Positions 25,874 to 34,877 of a DNA stretch of 47,608 nt are shown here, piece by piece (within the stretch, counting starts at the first letter, position 1; every line of letters starts with the position of its first letter). Source of the stretch: Bacteroidota bacterium. Lineage in GTDB: Bacteria; Bacteroidota; Bacteroidia; Chitinophagales; Chitinophagaceae. A program made the position numbers and the translations under genes. The notes under the pieces were generated by a model. The model did no database searches. It was not told where the DNA came from and was given only the letters and a program-made list of their open reading frames with translations. The DNA is taken from contig JAUZOD010000030.1 in assembly GCA_030706635.1 (NCBI GenBank), positions 1-47,608 on the forward strand, read 5' to 3'.

Positions 25874-26275
25874 TTACCTTTTATCATTCAGGATCTCTTT
25901 GAGATCCACCAGCCATTCCCCGTTGATGCGCACGATGTGAACGGTCGTGGTATCTTTCCGGAAGCTGTTTGAAAAAGTATAGGTAGTTACGGAATCATTG
26001 ATAGCCCTGATATTAATCGGTAGAATACTGGCCTCGCGGTATTGTTGCCGGGTGTCTTTGTCCATCTTGTCAAAACCCTGCTGCCATTTGCTGATGAGGA
26101 GCAGGTTTACGGAATCATTCAACAGATAAAACCGGGCCTTTTCATAGTCACCATCCAGGGATGCCCTGATGAACTGTCTTCCGGCATCCTGCGCGTCTTC
26201 GGCTTTTTTAAATGTCTTCCCGGCATTGCAGCCCAGAATCAGCAAAAGAAAAGATAGCGCAAAAAGGGTTTTCAA
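25874..26275 (-). CDS. Small lipoprotein, DUF4878-like
   Basis: 133 aa. The N-terminus is a lipoprotein signal with lipobox LILGC (Cys16). The rest resembles small nuclear-transport-factor-2-like folds (DUF4878 type): [20 protein letters not shown] near the start and [18 protein letters not shown] at the end. Function unknown. It opens with TTG, with no ATG nearby, and lies 2 bases upstream of ppa in an operon. A promoter matching the consensus is just upstream. Confidence 0.75.
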   Translation of the reverse strand: MKTLFALSFLLLILGCNAGKTFKKAEDAQDAGRQFIRASLDGDYEKARFYLLNDSVNLLLISKWQQGFDKMDKDTRQQYREASILPINIRAINDSVTTYTFSNSFRKDTTTVHIVRINGEWLVDLKEILNDKR

Positions 26276-26286
26276 CGATTTGTATT

Positions 26287-26314
26287 TAAAGTTAAATATA
26301 GACTGAATTTACAA
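26287..26314 (-). promoter_or_regulatory. Promoter of the lipoprotein-ppa operon
   Basis: TTG (26314-26312) with a 17-base spacer and TAACTTTA (26294-26287) on the minus strand, one base off the -7 consensus, ending 11 bases before the TTG start at 26275. Confidence 0.4.
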
Positions 26315-26363
26315 CTTACAGAAGTTGAAATTACAACACGACGCACTTGATTCCCGTAAATGA

Positions 26364-27347
26364 TCAGGATGCTCCGCCCTGCTCAATGAGTTTGTCTTTC
26401 TCATAAGCCCTGATGATGGCCTTGACCAACCTGTGTCTTACCACATCTTCTTCATCCAGTTCAATATGAGCGATCCCCTCAATCCCCTTCAGGATGTACA
26501 GGGCTTTCGCCAGTCCGCTTTTTTGATTTTTGGGAAGGTCGATCTGGGTAAGATCCCCGGTAATAATCGCCTTGGCGTTAGGGCCGATACGGGTCAGGAA
26601 CATCTTGATCTGAAGATCTGTCGCATTCTGAGCCTCATCCAGAATGATGAATGCATTATCCAGCGTTCTGCCGCGCATATAAGCAAGTGGCGCGATTTCG
26701 ATGGTCCGGGTGGTCATATAGTACCCCAGCTTGTCCGCCGGTATCATGTCGTCGAGTGCATCGTACAGGGGACGGAGATAGGGATCAATTTTTTCTTTCA
26801 GGTCTCCGGGCAGGAATCCGAGATTTTCGCCGGCTTCTACCGCGGGACGGGTAAGGATGATCTTTTTGACCATTTTATTTTTCAGTGCCCGTACAGCCAT
26901 GGCCACGGCGGTATAGGTTTTACCAGTACCCGCCGGCCCGATGGCAAAAACAATATCGTTTTTTTCGGAGGCCGTTACCAGTTTTTTCTGATTGACGGTT
27001 CTGGCCCGGACTGTTTTTCCGTTGGGTCCGAACACCAGGATGTCGTTCGGATTCCGGTCAACGAAATGATCCACCGTTTCGGCGTCGTCACCACCAAGGA
27101 TCTGGGTAAAATAGTTCTCGGTAAGGCTCCCGTTTCTTTCAAGATATTGAAGGAGAAGATCAATTTTTTCCCTCGCTGATTCCACCTGCTCGGGCGCCCC
27201 GCTTAGTTTGATCTGTGTGCCCCGCGAAAGGATCTTAAGCAAGGGGAACTTTTTTTTGAGAATGTCCAGTTTTCCATTATTTACTCCAAAGAATTCGATA
27301 GGATTTACGGTATCCAGGTTGATGATCGTTTCAGTCAATTCCGGCAA
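26364..27347 (-). CDS. PhoH-like ATPase (YbeZ type)
   Basis: 327 aa cytoplasmic ATPase of the PhoH family, which associates with the RNA-maturation protein YbeY in many bacteria. An N-terminal KH-like region (SPVEFFGVNN-type NPIEFFGVNN) is followed by the Walker A AIGPAGTGKTYTAVAMA and the Walker B-like FIILDEAQNA. The N-terminal sequence fits other Bacteroidota PhoH proteins, which supports the TTG start at 27347 (no ATG is near). A -7 box lies about 50 bases upstream. Confidence 0.93.
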   Translation of the reverse strand: MPELTETIINLDTVNPIEFFGVNNGKLDILKKKFPLLKILSRGTQIKLSGAPEQVESAREKIDLLLQYLERNGSLTENYFTQILGGDDAETVDHFVDRNPNDILVFGPNGKTVRARTVNQKKLVTASEKNDIVFAIGPAGTGKTYTAVAMAVRALKNKMVKKIILTRPAVEAGENLGFLPGDLKEKIDPYLRPLYDALDDMIPADKLGYYMTTRTIEIAPLAYMRGRTLDNAFIILDEAQNATDLQIKMFLTRIGPNAKAIITGDLTQIDLPKNQKSGLAKALYILKGIEGIAHIELDEEDVVRHRLVKAIIRAYEKDKLIEQGGAS

Positions 27348-27396
27348 TTTAAAGTTTTCAAAAAAGGTTTTTGCGGCAACATCTTGTGCGTCATTT

Positions 27397-27404
27397 CAAA
27401 TTTA
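27397..27404 (-). promoter_or_regulatory. -7 element of the PhoH gene
   Basis: TAAATTTG on the minus strand is an exact match to TAnnTTTG, 49 bases upstream of the TTG start. No -33 TTG at the normal spacing. Confidence 0.4.
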
Positions 27405-27431
27405 ATTATTAAAAATCATATCCTGTCAAAC

Positions 27432-27944
27432 TTACTTGTTAACAGATTGTGCATTGGCTCGCATCATCTCGGCATAAGTCATATTCCTTTCCATGGCCGT
27501 GATCGTCAGCGCGATTCGTTTCGATTTTGTCTGAATCGTTTTTGCGCTTTCGATCCATTTGCTGTAATACATCCGGTGAGAAGCGGGCAGGGCATTAAAG
27601 CGCTTAAGCGCCAGCGGTGCGTCTTCCAGGCATTCCATCAGTTCACGACAAATGCCCGGCGCCTGCTTATCTTCCTGAAGCTGAACCTTCAGCATGGCGC
27701 CCTTCCCTTTGTGAAGAGCCTTACGGATGGCTGCATTCAGAGGCAGAATAAAATTACCATTACCCATGGGAAGCAGGGCGGCTTTGCTGATGGGATGATC
27801 GTCCAGTTTACCCTTTACCCGGAAAGATTTTTTTGTGCCGGCTTTGATCTCATCTGCAATTTCCGCGGGAATGGAGATATAAGTCCATCCGGTCTTTTCT
27901 CCCTGCTGATTAAACTGAAGTATTCGGGTATTAAATTGAACCAT
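27432..27944 (-). CDS. YdeI/OmpD-associated-type protein with DUF1905 domain
   Basis: 170 aa from the ATG at 27944. A longer frame to 28031 would overlap the preceding gene and lacks similarity to the family start. Residues 1-75 form a DUF1905-like beta-barrel (GWTYISIPAEIADEI, LPMGNGNFILPL). Residues 100-170 resemble the YdeI/OmpD-associated domain (LKRFNALPASHRMYYSKWIE, SKRIALTITAM). The domain is linked to bacteriocin tolerance in some papers, but its biochemical function is not settled. It follows the 89-aa gene on the same strand. Confidence 0.8.
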   Translation of the reverse strand: MVQFNTRILQFNQQGEKTGWTYISIPAEIADEIKAGTKKSFRVKGKLDDHPISKAALLPMGNGNFILPLNAAIRKALHKGKGAMLKVQLQEDKQAPGICRELMECLEDAPLALKRFNALPASHRMYYSKWIESAKTIQTKSKRIALTITAMERNMTYAEMMRANAQSVNK

Positions 27945-28008
27945 GAGAAAGGCTTGGTGTTCGTTAACCAACGCATTCACCTTTCCTAAAATTAACGAAA
28001 AAAGGGGA

Positions 28009-28278
28009 TCAGGAAACTTTGAGTTCTTCAACGATCAGGTCGTTGAACTTGAAGGAGCTGTTCTTCACCCAGTCGGGCAGCGGCTGTTCGGTCAGGATCG
28101 TCCAGTCATTCCCTTCCTTATGCATTTTAAACATGATCCGGTTTCCCCGGTCATCGCTTACATCAACGGTAAACAGTTCTTCATGCAGCCCATTGATCTT
28201 TCTGAAATTAAACTCCCGGAGCCGATTGTCTGTTTTAACCAGTTTGCTAAACTGAATATTCCTGTTTTGGATAAGCAT
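28009..28278 (-). CDS. Small conserved-looking cytoplasmic protein
   Basis: 89 aa, unassigned. No signal or membrane segment. The pattern is beta-rich (FTVDVSDDRGNRIMFKMHKE, DWTILTEQPLPDWV, FKFNDLIVEELKVS), and aromatic and charged residues alternate as in small beta-sandwich proteins. It ends 64 bases before the YdeI-like gene and probably shares its message. Its ATG is well placed and the frame has no competing reading on the other strand. Confidence 0.7.
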   Translation of the reverse strand: MLIQNRNIQFSKLVKTDNRLREFNFRKINGLHEELFTVDVSDDRGNRIMFKMHKEGNDWTILTEQPLPDWVKNSSFKFNDLIVEELKVS

Positions 28279-28368
28279 AAGCTGAAGTGTTGATGATAAG
28301 TATCAATTTTCGTGCTATATTTTGATAAAGGAATATTAAAAGCCGGATGAATTTATCCACACTACCGC

Positions 28369-28376
28369 TATTTTTG
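28369..28376 (+). promoter_or_regulatory. -7 element immediately before the GT2 glycosyltransferase
   Basis: TATTTTTG matches the consensus exactly and ends only 4 bases before the ATG at 28381. If used, the mRNA would start at or within a base or two of the start codon. No -33 TTG at normal distance. Confidence 0.4.
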
Positions 28377-28380
28377 CCGG

Positions 28381-29334
28381 ATGGCTGAGGCAGTCTTTAT
28401 TTCGATATGCATTCCGGCATACAGCAGAGTGAAATACCTGAATCGATTGCTGGACTCGGTTTTACGCCAGTCTTACCGGCATTTTGAGGTGGTGATCACA
28501 GACGACAGTCCGGGTGCTGATGTGCACGATTTAGCGCATAACCATTCCCTATGGCCCATGATTCGGTATTTCAAAAATGAGATCCCGCTGGGAACTCCGG
28601 AGAACTGGAATGAAAGTATACGGCGGGCAAAAGGGGAATGGATCAAACTGATGCATGATGATGACTGGTTCAGGGATGCAGACAGCTTATTGGGGTTTGT
28701 CGGGGTTATGCAGAAAGCCAACGCTGATTTCTATTTTTCCAACTATGAAAACGTTTTTCCCGATGGACGCACAGAACAAATTAAGGCATCAGCAGCCTTT
28801 ATACGCAGGCTGAACCGGAATCCGGAAATTCTACTGGCAGCGAACCGTATCGGACCGCCCAGTACGCTTATCTTCAGGAATGATCCGCTGATGGCCTTTG
28901 ATAGAAGGCTGCGATGGCTGGTGGATTTTGATTTTTACATGCATTACCTAAAAGCACATCCTCCGGCTATTCATATCCGCAAATCTCTGATATGTATCGG
29001 CATCAGCGACACGCAGGTCACTCAAACCAGTTTCGGAAACCGCAACGTGGAAATTCCCGAAAGATTTTTGCTATGGGAAAAGATGAAACCAGAGTCCATT
29101 CGTAACCTGATGGTCTATGATTCCTGGTGGCGGTTCATACGGAATCTGAAAATAAAACGTTTGCAGGAAATTAATGCCGCAGGTTATAACGGAGAAATCC
29201 CTTTGTTTGTGGTTTCTATGATAAGATGGCAAAGGCGCATACCACAGTTCTTTCTGGATCTTGGTCTTTCTTCAAAAGCTCTAATGATAACCCACTACTG
29301 CATTGGTTTCATATTTTCTCATTCCCGAAACTAA
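28381..29334 (+). CDS. Family 2 glycosyltransferase
   Basis: 317 aa with the GT-A fold pattern: ISICIPAYSRVKYLNRLLDS at the N-terminus, FEVVITDDSPG (nucleotide-binding acidic pair) and WIKLMHDDDWFRD (DxD-type metal site). The C-terminus has an amphipathic or weakly hydrophobic stretch, suggesting membrane association. It probably adds sugars to a surface polysaccharide or glycoprotein; donor and acceptor are unknown. First gene of an AT-richer group with a lipoprotein and a second glycosyltransferase. Confidence 0.87.
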   Translation: MAEAVFISICIPAYSRVKYLNRLLDSVLRQSYRHFEVVITDDSPGADVHDLAHNHSLWPMIRYFKNEIPLGTPENWNESIRRAKGEWIKLMHDDDWFRDADSLLGFVGVMQKANADFYFSNYENVFPDGRTEQIKASAAFIRRLNRNPEILLAANRIGPPSTLIFRNDPLMAFDRRLRWLVDFDFYMHYLKAHPPAIHIRKSLICIGISDTQVTQTSFGNRNVEIPERFLLWEKMKPESIRNLMVYDSWWRFIRNLKIKRLQEINAAGYNGEIPLFVVSMIRWQRRIPQFFLDLGLSSKALMITHYCIGFIFSHSRN

Positions 29335-29352
29335 TGGTTTCTATGTAGTCGT

Positions 29353-29382
29353 TTGAATTATAAGTATTTATTTCTACATTTA
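29353..29382 (+). promoter_or_regulatory. Promoter of the PKD/DNRLRE lipoprotein
   Basis: TTG at 29353-29355, 19-base spacer, TACATTTA at 29375-29382 (one base off the consensus); leader of about 15-20 bases to the ATG at 29403. Confidence 0.45.
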
Positions 29383-29402
29383 ACCTCCTCAACCCCATAC
29401 CA

Positions 29403-30332
29403 ATGTATAAGAAAATAATTTATTTTCCGTATCTCCTATTCTGTTTGGCGTTTTTTTTCAGTTGCAAAAAAGACCATACAAATAAAGTTCCCGTTGCAGA
29501 TGCGGGTTCACCTATTTCAATTACTCCTCCAGAGGATGCCGTTACACTAAAGGGTACTGGAACCGATGCGGATGGTCAAATTATTTCATATTTATGGAGC
29601 CAGGTTTCCGGACCAAATACACCTACGATAGCTACTCCCAGTTCAGCAAATACTGTCGTGAGCGGGTTCAATACGGGAACCTACGTTTTTCAATTGATGG
29701 TAGTCGATAATCAGGGCGCTACAGGGGTTGATACCGTTTCTGTGCTGGTGAATCCATCACCGATTGACAGTCTGACCTTAACGGATGCTGATGCTGGCTA
29801 TTTCGATCTGACTTTTGCGGGCAATTCCTCGTTGGATTATACTGATCCTCAAAGTCCCGGATTGGATGCTGCCGCTTGGAGCTGGAACGGTCTTCCAGAT
29901 ATTTTACGGGGTTCTCTTTCATTCGATCTATCTAAGTTGCCGCAACATATTATCATTCAGTCAGCAAAATTAAACCTGTATTCAGATCCTACTCCGAATA
30001 ATGGCAATCTGGTAGATGCCAATTATGGAAGCGATAACTCCATTTCAATACAAAGAATAACCAGCACTTGGAGTATGAGTTCAGGATGGTTTTCACAGCC
30101 GACAACCTCGACCCAGGATCAGGTGATTATAACCCATACCGATCAACCCAGGCTGGATTTGATAGGTATCGACGTCACTCCCATGGTTACGGCCATGTAT
30201 GCGGGCTCAAACTATGGGTTCTTTTTCAGGTTGGTAAACGAAAATGAAAACACTTCCCGGTTATTTTGTGGTGTGAGACATGCTGATGCGTCGAAACACC
30301 CCAGTCTTAAAGTTGTATTTAAATATAATTAA
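29403..30332 (+). CDS. Surface lipoprotein with PKD-like and DNRLRE domains
   Basis: 309 aa. The signal peptide ends at FFFSC-KKDH with Cys21 as the lipid-attachment residue; Cys-Lys-Lys-Asp after the signal is typical of Bacteroidota lipoproteins. Residues about 33-120 are a PKD-type Ig fold (VADAGSPISITPPEDAVTL, LWSQVSGPN, TYVFQLMVVDNQGATGVDTV). Residues about 125-305 match the DNRLRE beta-sandwich (SLSFDLSKLPQHIIIQSAKL, GIDVTPMVTAMYAGSNYGFF). Both are adhesion or matrix-type modules. No catalytic domain. It converges with the GT4 gene with a 4-base overlap of ends. Confidence 0.85.
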   Translation: MYKKIIYFPYLLFCLAFFFSCKKDHTNKVPVADAGSPISITPPEDAVTLKGTGTDADGQIISYLWSQVSGPNTPTIATPSSANTVVSGFNTGTYVFQLMVVDNQGATGVDTVSVLVNPSPIDSLTLTDADAGYFDLTFAGNSSLDYTDPQSPGLDAAAWSWNGLPDILRGSLSFDLSKLPQHIIIQSAKLNLYSDPTPNNGNLVDANYGSDNSISIQRITSTWSMSSGWFSQPTTSTQDQVIITHTDQPRLDLIGIDVTPMVTAMYAGSNYGFFFRLVNENENTSRLFCGVRHADASKHPSLKVVFKYN

Positions 30333-31531
30333 TCTCTCATTGAAGTCACAAATAGTTGTCGGTATTGATTTGTGAACGATTTCCTGTCAAAGTTATCTTT
30401 TGCATATGTATAAGCATTTGTAGACAGCTGACGACATAGAGAAACGTCGTTGATTAATTCCATTATTTTTTCTATTCCGAGCGATACGACTTCTCGCTCG
30501 TTTTTGATAGCGTTGATCAGCAGGCAATTTTGCCGATCCTTTAAATGCATTAAATTGCCTGGCAAAGCGGTAACGACAGGTATACAACCATGAGCCATAG
30601 ACTCCTTAATGAACATAGGGAATCCTTCATAGGCAGAAGTCAATAAGGCAATATCAGATTGTTGCTGAATTGCACCCATTTTCTCCGGATCGCTGATTTC
30701 TCCGTGAATTACTGAGTTATGCTTTACATTCAAACTGAGCTCCTGTATTAAATTGCCCGCAAAATGAAATTCTGCCGGTAATTTTTTGCTGATAAAATAC
30801 TCGGCAATTTCATTGATGAGCCGTATTCTTTTTTGCGAACCACCCCGACCTGCACACAAAATTTTAAGAGGCTTTTGAAAAGTTTTCTCTTCTTCTGCAG
30901 GTATATTAACGCCAGGTTCAATAATGAGAACCTTTGTTAGCCATTCTGATTCTATATTATATTCGATGTATTGATTTCTAATATTTTCTTCGGTAAAAGA
31001 ATCGTAGATAATTCGGTTATCGAGGTACTTATAATTCATTAATCCAAAAAATTCCATCCCTTTCTTCCCAAAAGTAAAATTGTGCAAAAGTTCAGTTTTA
31101 ACGATTTGTTTTTTAATATAAGGAAGCATATCATAAAAAAAAGTGGAATTGGATCCAAACACCTGTCCTCTCTTATGACTATTTATGTAAAAGCTGAAAT
31201 AATGCACAGTAAATAACCTAAGTGGAAGATTATCGCAATAGAAATGAACATCATGACAACACGTATTTGAAAGGGAATAAAATTCTCTCTTAAATAATCC
31301 ATTAGAGGAAAAACGGGTGAAATAAATGCTTTTCTGATAGTCCTTTATGGTTTTGAGAATGTCTATGTGAATTCTCTGTGCTCCGCCCATGGAATAGCGG
31401 TCAAAAAAGAAAAACAACCCGGTCCGGCTTTGTTTCCTGAGCATCGCCAGCGGATATAGGAAAATCATCGAGGGAAGCCAGGTAATTCCCAGAAGTATCC
31501 TGAAGATTTTTATTTTCGTAATATTATGCAT
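30329..31531 (-). CDS. Family 4/1 glycosyltransferase
   Basis: 400 aa, GT-B fold. The N-terminal region has a hydrophobic stretch (RILLGITWLPSMIFLYPLAM), then FDRYSMGGAQRIHIDIL. The C-terminal nucleotide-sugar domain shows KILCAGRGGSQKRIRLI and EGFPMFIKESMAHGCIPVVT (the E-x7-E motif region). Role in a surface glycan is inferred. It is visibly AT-richer than the housekeeping genes around it, with many Asn/Lys/Ile codons, which suggests horizontal acquisition. Confidence 0.85.
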   Translation of the reverse strand: MHNITKIKIFRILLGITWLPSMIFLYPLAMLRKQSRTGLFFFFDRYSMGGAQRIHIDILKTIKDYQKSIYFTRFSSNGLFKREFYSLSNTCCHDVHFYCDNLPLRLFTVHYFSFYINSHKRGQVFGSNSTFFYDMLPYIKKQIVKTELLHNFTFGKKGMEFFGLMNYKYLDNRIIYDSFTEENIRNQYIEYNIESEWLTKVLIIEPGVNIPAEEEKTFQKPLKILCAGRGGSQKRIRLINEIAEYFISKKLPAEFHFAGNLIQELSLNVKHNSVIHGEISDPEKMGAIQQQSDIALLTSAYEGFPMFIKESMAHGCIPVVTALPGNLMHLKDRQNCLLINAIKNEREVVSLGIEKIMELINDVSLCRQLSTNAYTYAKDNFDRKSFTNQYRQLFVTSMRD

Positions 31532-31568
31532 GCTGATTTAGTCGTGTGCCGGATTTGTCAATTGCCCG

Positions 31569-31576
31569 CAAATATA
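31569..31576 (-). promoter_or_regulatory. -7 element of the GT4 glycosyltransferase
   Basis: TATATTTG on the minus strand is an exact TAnnTTTG match ending 37 bases upstream of the ATG at 31531; no matching -33 TTG. It lies in the short intergenic space shared with hutH. Confidence 0.4.
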
Positions 31577-31596
31577 TCGTAACCTGTTAACCTGAT

Positions 31597-33162
31597 ATGT
31601 CTGATCCATTTAATTACGGCGAGGATGTCCTCACACCGGGTGTAGCCCTGGCTCTCGCCAGAGGAAGTCTTTCCGGCTCCATAAACCAGGCCGCCGGCAG
31701 GCGGATTCAACAGAGCAGGGACGAGGTTGCTGAAATTGTTTCTCAAAATAAAACGGTTTACGGTATCAATACCGGCTTTGGCGTTTTAGCCGACACTAAA
31801 ATCTCCGAAGAGGGTACCCGTATATTGCAGCATAAAATCCTGCAAAGCCATAGCGTGGGCGTTGGGAACCCCATCGCACCCTTTTTGGCTAAACTCATGA
31901 TGATCACCAAGGTCCATGCCCTGGCCAAAGGATATTCTGGTATTCATCCGGCAACCCTGGACCGAATACGCTGGCATATCGATAACGATATCATTCCGCT
32001 GGTTCCTGAAAAGGGATCCGTAGGTGCTTCCGGAGACCTTGCTCCATTGGCGCATCTTTTCCTTCCCCTGATCGGTCTGGGCGAGGTATGGGTCGATGGC
32101 AGGATTTTCCCGGCTTCAGTTGCGCTCGACCAGAATGGACTCAAACCTCTGCAGCTCGGTCCGAAAGAAGGACTCGCCCTCATCAACGGAACCCAGTTCA
32201 TGCTGGCTTATGCCGTTGCGGCCGTGGAACGCCTGCACTTCTGCCTGGAAGCTGCCGACCTCATCGGCGCCATGAGCCTGGAGGCGCTCACAGGCACCAA
32301 GGCGCCCTTTGATGCCCGGCTCCATGATCTCCGTCCTTTTAAGGGAAATCAGCTGGTTGCCCAAAGACTTCGCCTTTTGCTGGCGGGTTCAGAGATCATG
32401 CAGAGTCACGTTGATTGTGGCCGCGTTCAGGATCCCTATTCCCTGCGTTGCATGCCGCAGGTGCATGGCGCCAGCCGGAATGCCTGGCTTCATCTGAAAG
32501 AAGTGACGGAGATTGAGCTCAATGCAGTAACGGACAACCCCCTGATTTTCCCGGATGGGGATACCCTAAGCGGTGGTAATTTTCACGGCCAGCCTCTGGC
32601 CATTCCCCTGGACTACGCCGCCATTGCAGCCGCTGAAGCCGGAAACATCTCCGACAGAAGATGTTACCTGTTGCTGGAGGGGAAATGGGGACTTCCCCTG
32701 TTGCTGATGAAAGACACCGGACTGAACAGCGGATTCATGATCCCGCAGTACACTACCGCCGCCCTGGTGACGGAGAATAAAACACTTTGTTTTCCGGCGA
32801 GCGCCGACAGCATCCCCACCTCGCTGGGTCAGGAAGATCATGTAAGTATGGGCAGCGTCAGCGGCAGAAAGCTGGAACAGATCCTCGAAAATCTGGAATA
32901 TATTTTATCCATCGAGCTGATGACAGCCTGCCAGGCCATCGAATTCCGCCGTCCCCTCCGCAGCAGCCTCGTGCTGGAACATGCCCATGAATTTGTGAGG
33001 CAAGAAGTAAGTTTCGCAAAAGAAGATCGCATCTTTGCTGAAGATATTGCGAAAATAAAAACCATGATCAGCAGTTTTGAGTTTGTAAAAAGTGTAACCC
33101 ACTTTGCAGAAAAAAACAACACAAACCTGAATAAGGGATTCGAAGCTTTCTCTCTTTTGTAA
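31597..33162 (+). CDS. hutH: Histidine ammonia-lyase
   Basis: 521 aa, deaminates L-histidine to urocanate. Ala144-Ser145-Gly146 in [15 protein letters not shown] autocyclise to the MIO cofactor. Other signatures are [42 protein letters not shown] and [19 protein letters not shown]. Length is normal. It is the first gene of the hut cluster; hutU follows after 68 bases that contain a heptamer repeat array. No typical promoter was found immediately upstream. Confidence 0.97.
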   Translation: MSDPFNYGEDVLTPGVALALARGSLSGSINQAAGRRIQQSRDEVAEIVSQNKTVYGINTGFGVLADTKISEEGTRILQHKILQSHSVGVGNPIAPFLAKLMMITKVHALAKGYSGIHPATLDRIRWHIDNDIIPLVPEKGSVGASGDLAPLAHLFLPLIGLGEVWVDGRIFPASVALDQNGLKPLQLGPKEGLALINGTQFMLAYAVAAVERLHFCLEAADLIGAMSLEALTGTKAPFDARLHDLRPFKGNQLVAQRLRLLLAGSEIMQSHVDCGRVQDPYSLRCMPQVHGASRNAWLHLKEVTEIELNAVTDNPLIFPDGDTLSGGNFHGQPLAIPLDYAAIAAAEAGNISDRRCYLLLEGKWGLPLLLMKDTGLNSGFMIPQYTTAALVTENKTLCFPASADSIPTSLGQEDHVSMGSVSGRKLEQILENLEYILSIELMTACQAIEFRRPLRSSLVLEHAHEFVRQEVSFAKEDRIFAEDIAKIKTMISSFEFVKSVTHFAEKNNTNLNKGFEAFSLL

Positions 33163-33190
33163 ACCCAATAATCAATCCTGAACTTACCCA

Positions 33191-33225
33191 GCAACTCCGT
33201 CAACCGTTAAGCATCAACCGTCAAC
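33191..33225 (+). repeat. Heptamer repeat array in the hutU leader
   Basis: Between hutH and hutU five consecutive 7-base units read GCAACTC, CGTCAAC, CGTTAAG, CATCAAC, CGTCAAC, ending 5 bases before the hutU ATG. On the other strand the unit is GTTGACG, the same motif as the heptamers in the inverted repeats at 6060 and 39924. Confidence 0.7.
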
Positions 33226-33230
33226 CTCCT

Positions 33231-34868
33231 ATGTACGATCCGATAAAATACAAAACTCCCACAGGCAACAGGCTTCGCTGCAAGGGATGGATACAGGAAG
33301 CCGCCTTACGTATGCTGCTGAATAACCTGGATCCGGAGGTGGCCGAGCGTCCGGAGGAACTGATCGTTTACGGGGGCCGCGGTAAAGCCGCCAGGAATTT
33401 TCAGGCACTGGATGACATTCTTGCGGCATTGCAGGATCTGGAAAACGATGAAACACTGCTTGTCCAGAGCGGCAAGCCGGTGGCCCGCATGAAAACACAT
33501 CCGGACGCTCCCCGCGTATTGATCTCCAACTCCCAGCTTGTGCCGAAATGGGCGGACTGGGAACATTTCGACCTGCTTGAGAAAAAAGGATTAATGATGT
33601 ACGGACAAATGACGGCCGGCTCCTGGATTTACATCGGATCTCAGGGCATTGTACAAGGCACTTATGAAACGTATGCTTCTCTGGCAACCAAACATTTCAA
33701 CAGCTCATTGAAAGGGAAGTTAAATGTAACAGCCGGGTTGGGTGGCATGGGTGGCGCACAGCCCCTGGCCATAACCATGAACGAAGGTGTAGCCCTTATT
33801 GCGGAAGAAGAATACTGGCGTATTCAAAAACGACTGGAAACGAAATACCTGGATTTTGGTATCAGTAACCTGGACGAGGCCATAGATCGGGCGCTTCAGG
33901 CAAAAAAAGATGGTCGCGCTGTTTCCATCGGAGTATGTTGTAATGCCGTTGACTTGCTGAAAAGATTACTGGAAAGAAATATAGTTCCGGATACCCTGAC
34001 CGACCAAACATCTGCTCATGATCCGCTGATCGGATACTGGCCCTGCCAGGTATCCATGGAAGAGGCCCGGAAACTCAGGGAAGAAAACCCGTCCCGGTAC
34101 CTCGGGCTGGCTTATGACTCCATGAAATTGCATGTGGAACTTATGCTTGAGCTGCAACAACAGGGCGCTATCACTTTTGATTACGGAAATAATATCCGGG
34201 CAAGGGCATTTGAAAGAGGCTTAAAGAATGCTTTTGATTTTCCGGGCTTCGTGCCTGCCTATATCCGGCCGCTTTTCTGCGAAGGGAAAGGTCCTTTCCG
34301 CTGGGCAGCACTCAGTGGCGATCCTGCCGACATCGCCGTAACTGACCACCTTATTGCCAGCTTATTCCCTCAAAACAGCTCACTGAAGCGATGGCTGAAA
34401 CTCGCTAAAGAGAAAATTGCCTTTCAGGGCCTGCCAGCCCGTATATGCTGGCTGGGTCAGGGAGAAAGAGAGAAAGCCGGACTCGCATTCAATGAACTGG
34501 TAAGAACAAAAAAAGTAAAAGCCCCCATTGTCATCGGCCGCGATCATCTCGACACCGGTTCTGTAGCGAGCCCCAACCGGGAAACTGAATCCATGCTGGA
34601 CGGCAGTGATGCCGTGGCCGATTGGCCCATACTGAATGCCCTGGTCAATACGGCTGGCGGCGCCAGTTGGGTCAGCCTGCACCACGGTGGTGGGGTAGGC
34701 ATGGGGTACAGCATACATGCCGGGATGGTTATTGTTGCCGATGGCACCCGCGCCGCGGCAGCGCGGCTAAGCCGGGTATTACGGAATGATCCGGGCCTGG
34801 GTGTTATCCGGCATGCCGATGCCGGGTATGACATTGCGTTGCAAACAAAAAATAAATTCAATCTCTGA
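33231..34868 (+). CDS. hutU: Urocanate hydratase
   Basis: 545 aa NAD+-dependent enzyme turning urocanate into imidazolonepropionate. Family signatures: [52 protein letters not shown] (dinucleotide-binding glycines), [25 protein letters not shown] and [17 protein letters not shown]. Length equals the usual 550-560. The short leader holds a heptamer array. hutI follows after 9 bases. Confidence 0.97.
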   Translation: MYDPIKYKTPTGNRLRCKGWIQEAALRMLLNNLDPEVAERPEELIVYGGRGKAARNFQALDDILAALQDLENDETLLVQSGKPVARMKTHPDAPRVLISNSQLVPKWADWEHFDLLEKKGLMMYGQMTAGSWIYIGSQGIVQGTYETYASLATKHFNSSLKGKLNVTAGLGGMGGAQPLAITMNEGVALIAEEEYWRIQKRLETKYLDFGISNLDEAIDRALQAKKDGRAVSIGVCCNAVDLLKRLLERNIVPDTLTDQTSAHDPLIGYWPCQVSMEEARKLREENPSRYLGLAYDSMKLHVELMLELQQQGAITFDYGNNIRARAFERGLKNAFDFPGFVPAYIRPLFCEGKGPFRWAALSGDPADIAVTDHLIASLFPQNSSLKRWLKLAKEKIAFQGLPARICWLGQGEREKAGLAFNELVRTKKVKAPIVIGRDHLDTGSVASPNRETESMLDGSDAVADWPILNALVNTAGGASWVSLHHGGGVGMGYSIHAGMVIVADGTRAAAARLSRVLRNDPGLGVIRHADAGYDIALQTKNKFNL

Positions 34869-34877
34869 CCCGATTAT

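Noticed and set aside
26433-27179. 248-aa open frame antisense to the PhoH gene
   Set aside because: It is a shadow of PhoH: the other strand carries Walker motifs and full family similarity, while this reading shows no domain and a composition typical of reverse-complement frames.
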